Positions 51,694 through 59,058 of a stretch of DNA of 64,000 nt are shown here, in pieces. The stretch's first letter is position 1; the number at the start of each line of letters is the position of its first letter. The translations under genes and the position numbers were made by a program. The DNA comes from Nocardioides thalensis (lineage in GTDB: Bacteria > Actinomycetota > Actinomycetes > Propionibacteriales > Nocardioidaceae), in the NCBI RefSeq assembly GCF_013410655.1, contig NZ_JACCFP010000001.1, positions 2,007,501 to 2,071,500 of the forward strand, in the 5' to 3' direction. Below the pieces are notes generated by a model. That model was given only the letters and a program-made list of their open reading frames with translations. It was not told the DNA's origin and searched no databases.

Positions 51694-51903
51694 TCAGCCC
51701 TCGTGCGCGACCGTGTCCTTGAGGAACCCCCGTGCCCCGAGGAACTTCTCGAGCGACTCCCGGTGGTCGTCGCAGGCGAGCCACACCTTGCGCCGGTCGG
51801 GGGTGTGGAGCTTCGGGTTGTTCCACAACAGCTGCCAGGCCGCGGGCGCGCGGCAGCCCTTCGACGAGCAGATGTCCGGCTCGGTCGCGGTGGCCTCAGT
51901 CAC
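51694..51903 (-). CDS. Small conserved cysteine/histidine protein
   Basis: A 69-residue protein conserved in actinobacteria: ICSSKGCRAPAAWQLLWNNPKLHTPDRRKVWLACDDHRESL, seen here in pieces. The Cys-x4-Cys, the later Cys and the His (ACDDH) suggest a small zinc site. Databases sometimes carry an acetone carboxylase label for such proteins, which has no visible basis. It overlaps the DUF3099 gene by 8 bases. Confidence 0.75.
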   Translation of the reverse strand: MTEATATEPDICSSKGCRAPAAWQLLWNNPKLHTPDRRKVWLACDDHRESLEKFLGARGFLKDTVAHEG

Positions 51904-52189
51904 GCCGCTGCCCCAGCTGGCGCTGCGCGTCGCCGGCGTCCATGAGCGGGAGCGAGGAGGCGCGGCTGTCGTTGGCGTTGGCCATCACGACGGCGACGTA
52001 GGGGAGGATCAGCGCCCCCGCGATGAGGATCGGCCACAGCCAGTTGACGCCGGCCATGCCCGCGATCACGGCGCCGACGAAGCACAGGGCGCGGACCGCC
52101 ATCGAGATGATGTAGCGCTTCTGGCGACGCGCCAGGTCCGCCTGCGGGTTGGACCCCGCCGTGGTGATGCGGATCGGTACGTCGGCCAT
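51896..52189 (-). CDS. DUF3099-family membrane protein
   Basis: A 97-residue protein of the actinobacterial DUF3099 family: a short N terminus beginning with IRITTAG, the basic LARRQKRYI stretch, then two membrane helices (AVRALCFVGAVIAGM and LWPILIAGALILPYVAVVMA). Function is unknown. It heads the three-gene minus-strand operon with a leaderless promoter. The dodecin and fabG-inhA genes lie on the other side. Confidence 0.85.
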   Translation of the reverse strand: MADVPIRITTAGSNPQADLARRQKRYIISMAVRALCFVGAVIAGMAGVNWLWPILIAGALILPYVAVVMANANDSRASSLPLMDAGDAQRQLGQRRD

Positions 52190-52195
52190 GCGGCC

Positions 52196-52201
52196 AGCCT
52201 A
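52196..52201 (-). promoter_or_regulatory. -10 hexamer TAGGCT for leaderless DUF3099 gene
   Basis: TAGGCT on the minus strand, 6 bases before ATG 52189. Confidence 0.6.
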
Positions 52202-52245
52202 CGCTCCCGTGCCGACGCCACGGCGGCCGAGCACCCGGGCAGGAC

Positions 52246-52251
52246 TACGCT
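52246..52251 (+). promoter_or_regulatory. -10 hexamer TACGCT for leaderless dodecin gene
   Basis: TACGCT, 6 bases before ATG 52258. Confidence 0.6.
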
Positions 52252-52257
52252 GCGGGT

Positions 52258-52470
52258 ATGACGAACCGCACCTACCGTGTGACCGAGATCGTCGGCACCT
52301 CGCCCGACGGCATCGACCAGGCGATCCGCAACGCCGTCGAACGGGCCGGCAAGACCCTGCGCCACATCGACTGGTTCGAGATGACCCAGGTCCGGGGCCA
52401 GATCAAGGACGGCCAGGTGGAGCACTTCCAGGTCGGCCTCAAGGTCGGCTTCCGCCTGGAAGACGACTGA
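52258..52470 (+). CDS. Dodecin family protein
   Basis: A 70-residue protein with the dodecin pattern YRVTEIVGTSPDGIDQAI, the flavin-stacking tryptophan in HIDWFEMTQVRG and the ending FQVGLKVGFRLED. Dodecins form hollow twelve-subunit shells that store flavin (or CoA, in some bacteria). The gene is monocistronic with a TACGCT hexamer 6 bases before its ATG. Confidence 0.95.
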   Translation: MTNRTYRVTEIVGTSPDGIDQAIRNAVERAGKTLRHIDWFEMTQVRGQIKDGQVEHFQVGLKVGFRLEDD

Positions 52471-52550
52471 CCCGCGCTTTGTAGGACCCCTACAAACCCG
52501 GCCGCCGAAGTTGCGGGGTGCCGGGAGCGAGAACCGACCCGCGACGCCAT

Positions 52551-52556
52551 TAGCGT
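52551..52556 (+). promoter_or_regulatory. -10 hexamer TAGCGT for leaderless fabG-inhA operon
   Basis: TAGCGT, 8 bases before GTG 52565. Confidence 0.55.
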
Positions 52557-52564
52557 CGGGAGAC

Positions 52565-53302
52565 GTGACCGAACCTCGCAGCCCTGAACGACCGGCCTCC
52601 GGCCGGAGTGTCCTCATCACCGGCGGCAACCGCGGCATCGGCCGCGCGATCGCGGAGGCCTTCATCGCCCAGGGCGACAGGGTCGCCGTCACGACCCGGG
52701 CGGGCGGCGCGCCGGACGGGGCGCTGGAGCTCAAGGCCGACGTCACCGACCGGGCGGCGATCGACGCGGCGTTCACCGCCGCGGAGGAGGCGCACGGCCC
52801 CGTCGAGGTGCTCGTCGCCAACGCGGGCATCACCCGCGACACCCTGCTGCTGCGGATGGGCGACGACGACTGGGACGACGTCCTCGCCACCAACCTCACC
52901 GGCACCTACAACGTCACCCGCCGCGCGGCGAAGGGCATGCTGCGCCTCAAGCGCGGCCGGATCATCCTGATCTCGAGCGTGGTCGGGCTGCTCGGCTCGC
53001 CCGGCCAGGTCAACTACGCCGCGTCCAAGGCCGGCCTGGTCGGGATGGCACGATCGCTCGCCCGCGAGCTCGGACCGCGCGGAATCACGACCAACGTGGT
53101 GGCGCCCGGCTACGTCGACACCGACATGACGGCGGTCCTGACCGACGAGCAGAAGGCAGGCATCCGCGACCAGGTGCCGCTGGGGCGTTACGCACACCCC
53201 GACGAGGTCGCGGGCACCGTCACCTGGCTCGCCAGCGACGCAGCGGCGTACGTGACCGGGGCCGTCATCCCGGTCGACGGCGGCCTCGGGATGGGGCACT
53301 GA
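52565..53302 (+). CDS. fabG: 3-oxoacyl-ACP reductase FabG (MabA-like)
   Basis: NADPH-dependent ketoreductase of type II fatty-acid synthesis. The 245 residues carry VLITGGNRGIGRAIA, the LVANAGITRDTLL motif, the Ser of ISSVVGLLGSPGQ, the YAASKAGL catalytic Tyr-Lys and the GYVDTDMT loop. It lies one base before the enoyl reductase gene, the same mabA-inhA pair that makes long-chain acyl-ACP in mycobacteria. The GTG at 52565 is 8 bases after TAGCGT. Confidence 0.95.
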   Translation: MTEPRSPERPASGRSVLITGGNRGIGRAIAEAFIAQGDRVAVTTRAGGAPDGALELKADVTDRAAIDAAFTAAEEAHGPVEVLVANAGITRDTLLLRMGDDDWDDVLATNLTGTYNVTRRAAKGMLRLKRGRIILISSVVGLLGSPGQVNYAASKAGLVGMARSLARELGPRGITTNVVAPGYVDTDMTAVLTDEQKAGIRDQVPLGRYAHPDEVAGTVTWLASDAAAYVTGAVIPVDGGLGMGH

Positions 53303-53303
53303 G

Positions 53304-54083
53304 ATGGGCATCCTCGACGGAAAGTTCGTCCTCGTCGCCGGTGTCACGCTCGACACCTCGATCGGATTCGCGGTCGCGAAGTTCGCCCAGGAGCAGGGCG
53401 CGACCGTGCTGATCAGCAACTTCGGCCAGGCGCTGCGCATCACCCGGCGGATCGCCAAGCGGCTGCCGGCGGAGGCGCCGGTGCTCGAGCTCGACGTCAC
53501 CGACCCCGAGCACCTCGCCGGTCTGCCGGCGCAGGTCCGCGAGCACCTGGGGGAGGACGCCCGCCTCGACGGCGTCGTCCACTCCATCGCCTACGGCAAC
53601 CCCGAGACCCTCCTCGGCGGCAAGTTCCTCGACGGTCCCTGGGACGACGTGGCGCAGGCCGTGCAGGTGTCGGCGTACTCCCTGAAGTCGCTCACCATGG
53701 CGTGCCGGCCGCTCCTCGGCGACGGCAGCTCGGTCGTCGGCCTCACCTTCGACGCCAGCGTCGCGTGGCCGGTCTACGACTGGATGGGCGTCGCCAAGGC
53801 GGGCCTGGAGTCGTGCTCCCGCTACCTCGCGCGCGACCTCGGCCCGGAGGGCATCCGCGTCAACCTGGTGTCCGCGGGCCCGCTGCGCACGCTCGCGGCG
53901 AAGGCGATCCCGGGCTTCGAGGACCTCGAGACGATGTGGAAGACGCGCGCTCCGCTGGGCTGGGACAACGCCGACCAGGAGCCGACGGCCCGCGCGGTGT
54001 GCGCGCTGCTGTCGGACCTCTTCCCGGCTACGACGGGAGAGATCCTGCACGTGGACGGCGGCTTCCACGCGATGGGCGCCTGA
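53304..54083 (+). CDS. inhA: Enoyl-ACP reductase (InhA/FabI)
   Basis: NADH-dependent reductase for the last step of each type II fatty-acid elongation round; the M. tuberculosis orthologue is the isoniazid target. The 259 residues show the FabI-type nucleotide motif LVAGVTLDTSIGFAVA, VHSIAYGN and the catalytic pair in YDWMGVAKAGLES (Tyr-x6-Lys), close to the InhA pattern. It is one base after fabG and clearly co-expressed. The 3' end overlaps the convergent TIGR02206 gene by 56 bases. Confidence 0.95.
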   Translation: MGILDGKFVLVAGVTLDTSIGFAVAKFAQEQGATVLISNFGQALRITRRIAKRLPAEAPVLELDVTDPEHLAGLPAQVREHLGEDARLDGVVHSIAYGNPETLLGGKFLDGPWDDVAQAVQVSAYSLKSLTMACRPLLGDGSSVVGLTFDASVAWPVYDWMGVAKAGLESCSRYLARDLGPEGIRVNLVSAGPLRTLAAKAIPGFEDLETMWKTRAPLGWDNADQEPTARAVCALLSDLFPATTGEILHVDGGFHAMGA

Positions 54084-54765
54084 GCCGGCCCAGCGCGAGG
54101 GTCAGCAGCGCCCACACGCCCGCCACCAGCGCGATCTCGGCGGCGACGTACCACGGCCACGGCCCGAGCAGGTCGAGGATCGAGCCCGTCGACGGCTTCT
54201 CGACGAGGTAGCCGTAGTTGGTGTCGGCGACCACGTTGAAGACGTACGTCGCCGCGGCCCAAGCGACGGTGGCGCCCACCGCGGCCGCGTAGTCGCGCCA
54301 CGACGGCACGAGCCCGAGGCCGACGACCAGGTAGATGGCGGCCCACACGATCAGCAGGTGCAGGCACCAGAACGCGACGTAGCGCGGCTCCGGGAAGTCC
54401 TCCCCGAGCGAGGGCGTCACGATGGCCTGGGTGGTCAGGGTCAGTCCCCAGAAGCAGGTGAGCGCGACCGGGAACCGGTGGTGGGTCCACAGCGCCCAGG
54501 CGGCGACCACCCAGGTCAGGTCGCACAGGTGCAGCGGCAGCGAGACGCCGAGGTCGAAGTTCGTCGTCAGGTCGACCAGCTGGAACGGCACGGTGACGGC
54601 CGGGATCAGCAGCGCCCAGGCTCGGGAGAACCGGGTGGGCCCTTCCGTCGCCCGGTGCGCCCGGCCCAGCCGCACGACCGGCCACAGCCCGGCGACGAAG
54701 ATCGCGAGCGGCACCCAGTGCGTCACCCCGTAGTGCTCCACGAGGTCAGTGTGACGCGGGGCCAC
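54028..54765 (-). CDS. TIGR02206-family integral membrane protein
   Basis: A 245-residue protein with about seven helices, of the YwaF/TIGR02206 family. Visible features are HWVPLAIFVAGLWPVVRL, the conserved LPLHLCDLTWVVAAWALWT and FWCLHLLIVWAAIYLVVGLG segments and the VADTNYGYLVEKP loop. Function is unknown. GTG 54765 gives the longest product; GTG 54741 (VEHYGVTHW) is 6 bases after CACACT and may be the real start. The last 56 bases overlap inhA on the other strand. Confidence 0.85.
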   Translation of the reverse strand: MAPRHTDLVEHYGVTHWVPLAIFVAGLWPVVRLGRAHRATEGPTRFSRAWALLIPAVTVPFQLVDLTTNFDLGVSLPLHLCDLTWVVAAWALWTHHRFPVALTCFWGLTLTTQAIVTPSLGEDFPEPRYVAFWCLHLLIVWAAIYLVVGLGLVPSWRDYAAAVGATVAWAAATYVFNVVADTNYGYLVEKPSTGSILDLLGPWPWYVAAEIALVAGVWALLTLALGRLRRPSRGSRRPRAGSLPS

Positions 54766-54775
54766 CCCTTCCCCC

Positions 54776-54781
54776 TACGAT
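54776..54781 (+). promoter_or_regulatory. -10 hexamer TACGAT for leaderless sixA-like gene
   Basis: TACGAT, 6 bases before GTG 54788. Confidence 0.6.
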
Positions 54782-54787
54782 CGACGC

Positions 54788-55303
54788 GTGGACAGCCTCC
54801 ATCGCCTGGTGATCATCCGGCACGCCAAGGCCGAGGGTTACGCGGCCAGCGACGCCGAGCGGGTGCTTGCGCCCCGCGGCAGGGAGGACGCGAAGGTGGC
54901 CGGCACGCGGCTCGCCGAGCTCGGCATCACGCCCGACGTCGCCCTGGTGTCAACGGCCGCGCGCACCCGCGAGACCTGGCAGCTGATCGCCGAGGCGGCG
55001 GGGTGGAGCACGACTCCGGAGTTCGACGAGGCGTTGTACGGCGCCGACGAGGACACGATCCTCGACCTGATCGCCGCGACCGACGAGTCGGTGGCCACCC
55101 TGCTCGTCATCGGCCACAACCCGACCGTGGGGATGCTGGCCCAGCTGCTCGACGACGGTGACGGGCCTGCCGAGGCGGTCGACAGCCTGGTGCTGGGCTA
55201 TCCCACCTCGGCGGTGACCGTCTTCGACATCGCCGTGCCGTGGGCGCGCGTCGGCCCGGGAAGCGCCACCCTCCGGGCGTTCGAGGTCGCCCGCGCCGAC
55301 TGA
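54788..55303 (+). CDS. SixA-like histidine phosphatase
   Basis: A 171-residue member of the histidine phosphatase superfamily, SixA type. The phosphohistidine motif VIIRHAKAE (His12) opens the protein, and the other active-site residues are in STAARTRETWQ (Arg) and LVIGHNPTVGML (His). Family members dephosphorylate phosphohistidine proteins or small substrates; the partner is not known. It is convergent with serB, 11 bases apart. Confidence 0.9.
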   Translation: MDSLHRLVIIRHAKAEGYAASDAERVLAPRGREDAKVAGTRLAELGITPDVALVSTAARTRETWQLIAEAAGWSTTPEFDEALYGADEDTILDLIAATDESVATLLVIGHNPTVGMLAQLLDDGDGPAEAVDSLVLGYPTSAVTVFDIAVPWARVGPGSATLRAFEVARAD

Positions 55304-55314
55304 GCCGTGCCGCG

Positions 55315-56532
55315 TCAGACCGGGGGAGCGGGCGTGACGATGCCGGCCTCGGCGTCGGCCGCCTCGATCTCCTCGCGGGTGATCCCCAGCAGGTAGAGGA
55401 TCGTGTCGAGGTAGGGCACGTTCACCGCGGTGTCGGCCGCGTCGCGGACCACGGCCTTCGCGTTGTAGGCGACGCCCAGCCCCGCGGCCTCGAGCATGTC
55501 GAGGTCGTTGGCGCCGTCGCCGATCGCGACGGTCTGCGCCTCCGAGATGCCCATCTCGGCCGCGATCTCGCGCAGGGCGCGCGCCTTGCCCTCGCGGTCG
55601 ACGACCTCGCCGACGACCTCGCCCGTGAGCTTGCCGTCGACGATCTCGAGCTCGTTGGCGCGTGAGTAGTGGATGCCCAGGTCGGCGGCCAGCCGGTCGG
55701 TGATGTGGCTGAAGCCGCCGGAGACGATGGCGAACCGGTAGCCCAGCCGTCGAAGGGTGCGGACCAGGGTCCGCGCTCCCGGGTTGACGACGATCGCGTC
55801 GTAGACCTGGTCGAGGACGCTCGCGTCGAGCCCGGCAAGCAGCTTGACCCGGGCGCGCAGCGACTCCTCGAAGTCGAGCTCCCCGCGCATCGCCGCCTCG
55901 GTCACGGTCGCGACCTCGGCTTCGAAGCCGGCGTGGGCCGCGAGCATCTCGATGACCTCGCCCTGGATCAGCGTGGAGTCGACGTCCATCACGATCAGCC
56001 GGATGCCGTGGCGCAGCATGTTGCCCGCCTGCACCGCGACGTCGATGCCGTGGTGCGCCGCCTCGGTGGCGAGCAGTGCGCGCATCCGGTCGGAGGGCGC
56101 GCCGGAGACGTGGAGCTCGATCGCGGTGACGGGGTAGCGCGCCATCCGCTCGATCCGGTCGATGTTGCCGCCGCAGTCGGCGATGCGCCCCGCGACCGCC
56201 GCCATCGCCGACGCCTTCAACGGCGCGCCGATCACCGTGACGTGCGCGCGGCCCGCACGGCGCGACCGGTTGTCACCGCTGCCCTTGTCGAAGTCGACCG
56301 ACATGCCCAGGTCCTCGGCGACCTGCTCCACCGCGCGGCGCAGCCTCTTCACGTCGCGGGGCGGGGTGATGAGCACGCCGAGCACCAGCCGCCGGCGGAC
56401 CACGATCTGCTCGATGTCGACGACGGCGACACCCGCGTGCGCCAGCGCGCCGAAGACGGCCGAGGTCACGCCGGGCCGGTCCTTGCCGGTGAGCGTGATG
56501 AGGAGGGTGTCGTCGTCGGTCGCCTGGTTCAT
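55315..56532 (-). CDS. serB: Phosphoserine phosphatase SerB with two ACT-type domains
   Basis: Haloacid-dehalogenase phosphatase for the last step of serine synthesis. Residues about 8-80 form one ACT domain (ITLTGKDRPGVTSAVFGAL) and about 97-165 a second one. The catalytic part starts at VMDVDSTLIQGEVIEML (nucleophile Asp183, Asp185) and contains IVSGGFSHI and the GDGANDLDML motif. The 405-residue double-ACT form is the actinobacterial type, expected to respond to serine. ATG 56532 is 8 bases after TAGCCT. Confidence 0.95.
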   Translation of the reverse strand: MNQATDDDTLLITLTGKDRPGVTSAVFGALAHAGVAVVDIEQIVVRRRLVLGVLITPPRDVKRLRRAVEQVAEDLGMSVDFDKGSGDNRSRRAGRAHVTVIGAPLKASAMAAVAGRIADCGGNIDRIERMARYPVTAIELHVSGAPSDRMRALLATEAAHHGIDVAVQAGNMLRHGIRLIVMDVDSTLIQGEVIEMLAAHAGFEAEVATVTEAAMRGELDFEESLRARVKLLAGLDASVLDQVYDAIVVNPGARTLVRTLRRLGYRFAIVSGGFSHITDRLAADLGIHYSRANELEIVDGKLTGEVVGEVVDREGKARALREIAAEMGISEAQTVAIGDGANDLDMLEAAGLGVAYNAKAVVRDAADTAVNVPYLDTILYLLGITREEIEAADAEAGIVTPAPPV

Positions 56533-56540
56533 CGCGGGTG

Positions 56541-56546
56541 AGGCTA
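56541..56546 (-). promoter_or_regulatory. -10 hexamer TAGCCT for leaderless serB
   Basis: TAGCCT on the minus strand, 8 bases before ATG 56532. Confidence 0.55.
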
Positions 56547-56565
56547 TCGGTCCTGAGCGACCCGG

Positions 56566-57300
56566 TCAGGCCGGTGGCCAGCCGTCGGGCGAGCACGCCG
56601 CGGTCAGCGCGTGTCGCACCGCCCGCTCGAGGGGGAGCAGCGCGTCGCGCCGGGCGGACATCTCCGACGCGCTGACGGCCGCGCCCTCGTCGTCGAGCGC
56701 CAGGTCGACGACCCAGCCGAGGTGCAGCGCACGCCCGGCGAGGTCGAGGCACCGTGTCGGCACACCCGGCGGCGCCGAGACCGGCTCGCCGGCACGGAGG
56801 TCGTGGAGCGCGTCGGCGACCTCGGGTCGCCACCGCGCGACGTCGAGGCGCGCGAGGTCGTTGGCTGTCGCGAGCACGGCGGCGCGCAGCCCGCGGTCGG
56901 CCTCGCCGAGATCGGGAGGCGGCCGGCGGTCGACGGTGTAGGTGTCCCACTCGACGGCTCGGCCGACGGCGCGCGGCACCCACCCCGCGCCGGCGCCGAG
57001 CAGCACGACGGCCTCGCCCGCGTCGATCGCGGCGCCCGTGAACTCCCGGGGCCCGCGCAGCGCCACCGGGTCCCCGGAGACGGGGAACGCCGCGCCGACC
57101 GCGTCCGCGCCGCCCGCCCGGGCCGCGGCCAGGGCGGGCACCAGCCCGGTCGGACCCTCTGCCCCGGCGACCACGTGGGTCACGTCGCCGGCCAGGACGG
57201 CGTCCAGCAGGTCGTCCGGCCCGACCAGCCCGCGCAGCCAGGCAGTCGCCCACCAGGCGAGGCGCCCGGACACGGGCAGCAGGGAGGCCGAGGTCGTCAT
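56566..57300 (-). CDS. Conserved actinobacterial protein of unknown function
   Basis: A 244-residue soluble protein, rich in Ala and Gly, with no recognised catalytic motif. The N-terminal WWATAWLRGLVGPDDLLDAV and the EWDTYTVDRRPPPDLGEADRGLRAAVL stretch look like conserved blocks. Similar proteins are found next to the same ABC ATPase gene in other actinobacteria, to my recollection. It shares a 35-base divergent promoter region with that gene. Confidence 0.65.
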   Translation of the reverse strand: MTTSASLLPVSGRLAWWATAWLRGLVGPDDLLDAVLAGDVTHVVAGAEGPTGLVPALAAARAGGADAVGAAFPVSGDPVALRGPREFTGAAIDAGEAVVLLGAGAGWVPRAVGRAVEWDTYTVDRRPPPDLGEADRGLRAAVLATANDLARLDVARWRPEVADALHDLRAGEPVSAPPGVPTRCLDLAGRALHLGWVVDLALDDEGAAVSASEMSARRDALLPLERAVRHALTAACSPDGWPPA

Positions 57301-57308
57301 GTGTGCCG

Positions 57309-57328
57309 ACCCTAACGCTGGATAGGGT
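57309..57328. promoter_or_regulatory. Mirror-image -10 hexamers of a divergent gene pair
   Basis: ACCCTA (57309-57314; TAGGGT on the minus strand, 8 bases from ATG 57300) and TAGGGT (57323-57328; 7 bases from ATG 57336) form an 8-base-spaced dyad. The two promoters are so close that both cannot be occupied at once. Confidence 0.6.
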
Positions 57329-57335
57329 TACCTCC

Positions 57336-58133
57336 ATGTCAGCCGTCCTGGAGCTCGCCGAAGCCACCGTGCGACGAGGACAGGCCACCCTGATCGACCG
57401 CATCACCTGGGTCGTCAAGGACGGCGAGCGCTGGGTCGTCCTCGGCGCCAACGGCGCGGGCAAGACCACCCTGCTCCAGGTCGCCGCCGCCCAGCTGTAC
57501 CCGACCTCCGGCGCCGTCGGCATCCTCGGCGAGCTGCTCGGCACCGTCGACGTGTTCGAGCTGCGGCCGCGCATCGGCGTCAGCAGCGCGGCGGTCGCGG
57601 AGCGGATCCCGCGCGACGAGAAGGTGCGCGACCTCGTGGTCTCGGCGTCGTACGCCGTGCTCGGCCGCTGGCGGGAGGAGTACGACGACGTCGACCACCA
57701 GCGTGCCGAGTCGCTCCTGCGTGAGCTCGGCGTCACCCACCTGGCCGACCGTGTGTTCGGCACGCTCAGCGAGGGCGAGCGCAAGCGCGTGCAGATCGCC
57801 CGCTCCCTGATGACCGACCCTGAGCTGCTGCTCCTCGACGAGCCGGCCGCCGGCCTGGACCTCGGCGGGCGCGAGGACCTGGTGTCGACGCTCTCGGTGC
57901 TCGCCTACGACCCCGACTCGCCGGCGACCGTGCTGGTGACCCATCACGTCGAGGAGATCCCACCGGGGTTCACCCACGTGCTGATGCTGCGCGACGGCGC
58001 CGTCGTCGACGCCGGACCGATCATGGAGACGCTCACCCCGGAGTCGCTGTCGGCGACGTTCGGCATGCCGCTCCAGCTCGAGCACGACGACGGTCGCTGG
58101 GCGGCCCGACGCCGGAGGAGGCACGTGTCATGA
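57336..58133 (+). CDS. ABC ATP-binding protein (YlmA-like)
   Basis: A 265-residue single ABC cassette: Walker A GANGAGKTT (about 40-48), signature LSEGERKRVQIARSL, Walker B LLLLDEPAAGLDLGGRED and H-loop VTHHVEEIPPGF. It resembles YlmA-type ATPases, which have no obvious membrane partner; none is adjacent here either. It may act as a soluble ATPase. It overlaps the DUF4190 gene by 4 bases. Confidence 0.88.
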   Translation: MSAVLELAEATVRRGQATLIDRITWVVKDGERWVVLGANGAGKTTLLQVAAAQLYPTSGAVGILGELLGTVDVFELRPRIGVSSAAVAERIPRDEKVRDLVVSASYAVLGRWREEYDDVDHQRAESLLRELGVTHLADRVFGTLSEGERKRVQIARSLMTDPELLLLDEPAAGLDLGGREDLVSTLSVLAYDPDSPATVLVTHHVEEIPPGFTHVLMLRDGAVVDAGPIMETLTPESLSATFGMPLQLEHDDGRWAARRRRRHVS

Positions 58134-58678
58134 CCAACCCGCCGCCACCGTGGGGCTCCGACCCCGACGACACGCAGCCCTATCGGCCCACGGGCGACGA
58201 CCTGCAGCCGCCCGGTCCGCCGGCAGACGTGCCCCCGCCGCCCGGTCCCGCGCCGCAGCAGCCGTCACCGCCGCCGACCGAGCAGTACCCGGTCTACCAG
58301 CCGTACGGCGCCTCCGCCGGCCAGCCCAACGCGTACGGCGTCGGTGTGGGCGTGCCCTACCAGGCGCCCAACCCCACCAACGGCATGGCCATCGGCGCGA
58401 TGGTGACCAGCCTGGTCGGGCTCGTCGGGTGCTTCTGCTACGGGCTCGGCGGCATCATCGGGCTCGTCGGCGCGATCCTCGGCCACGTGTCGCTGCGGCA
58501 GATCAAGCGCACCAGCGCGGGCGGCCGGGGGATGGCGCTGACCGGCGTCATCGTCGGCTGGATCGTGTTCGCGCTCGCGATCATCGGCTGGATCGCGCTC
58601 GGCATCATCATCGCCAACGAGTGGGACACCAGCTGCCCGAGCAGCGACCCGGATTACCCGTTCTGCTCGACGCCCTGA
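58130..58678 (+). CDS. DUF4190-type membrane protein with proline-rich N terminus
   Basis: A 182-residue protein. The first 75 residues are a low-complexity Pro/Gln/Tyr-rich cytoplasmic tail (PPPPGPAPQQPSPPPTEQYP and YQPYG). Two long helical hairpins follow: MAIGAMVTSLVGLVGCFCYGL with IIGLVGAILGHVSLRQIK, then GMALTGVIVGWIVFALAIIG. The GHVSLRQIKRT motif is the DUF4190 mark. Function is unknown. ATGA overlap with the ABC ATPase gene suggests joint expression. Confidence 0.85.
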   Translation: MTNPPPPWGSDPDDTQPYRPTGDDLQPPGPPADVPPPPGPAPQQPSPPPTEQYPVYQPYGASAGQPNAYGVGVGVPYQAPNPTNGMAIGAMVTSLVGLVGCFCYGLGGIIGLVGAILGHVSLRQIKRTSAGGRGMALTGVIVGWIVFALAIIGWIALGIIIANEWDTSCPSSDPDYPFCSTP

Positions 58679-58682
58679 CTCT

Positions 58683-59045
58683 CTAGCCTGCGCGGCTGCC
58701 GACGAGCGCCGCGACGCCCGAGCCGACCGCGCCGAGCGCTCCGCCGACGAGCAGGGCGCCGGCCAGGACCGGGAACGACCTCGACCTCAGCCCGGCCGCG
58801 CCGGTGAGCGCGTCGGCGCCGTCGACGGCGATGCCGGCCAGCACCAGGTTGCGGCGGGTCGTGCCGGAGGCCGCGAGGGTCACGGCGCCCAGCGCGATCT
58901 CGCGCGCCGCGAACATCCGCTGGAAGTAGGTCAGCTGCTCGTCGGTGCTCTTCAGCCCGTGCAGCCGTGCGGACTGCGCGGGAGCGAAGAGGGAGCCGAT
59001 GCCGATGGCGATGCGGCCGAGGGAGAGGCCAGTCACGGGGTCCAT
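58683..59045 (-). CDS. DUF4267-like small membrane protein
   Basis: A 120-residue protein: SLGRIAIGIGSLFAPAQSARLHGL at the N terminus, FQRMFAAREIALGAVTLAA in the middle, and a C-terminal hydrophobic hairpin. This layout matches DUF4267/DoxX-like small membrane proteins of actinobacteria. Function is unknown. The ATG at 59045 is 7 bases after TAGTCT, whose TAG is the stop codon of the upstream hydrolase gene. Confidence 0.7.
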   Translation of the reverse strand: MDPVTGLSLGRIAIGIGSLFAPAQSARLHGLKSTDEQLTYFQRMFAAREIALGAVTLAASGTTRRNLVLAGIAVDGADALTGAAGLRSRSFPVLAGALLVGGALGAVGSGVAALVGSRAG

Positions 59046-59052
59046 GGCCGTG

Positions 59053-59058
59053 AGACTA
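59053..59058 (-). promoter_or_regulatory. -10 hexamer TAGTCT for leaderless 58683 gene
   Basis: TAGTCT on the minus strand, 7 bases before ATG 59045. It begins with the stop codon of the preceding gene. Confidence 0.5.
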
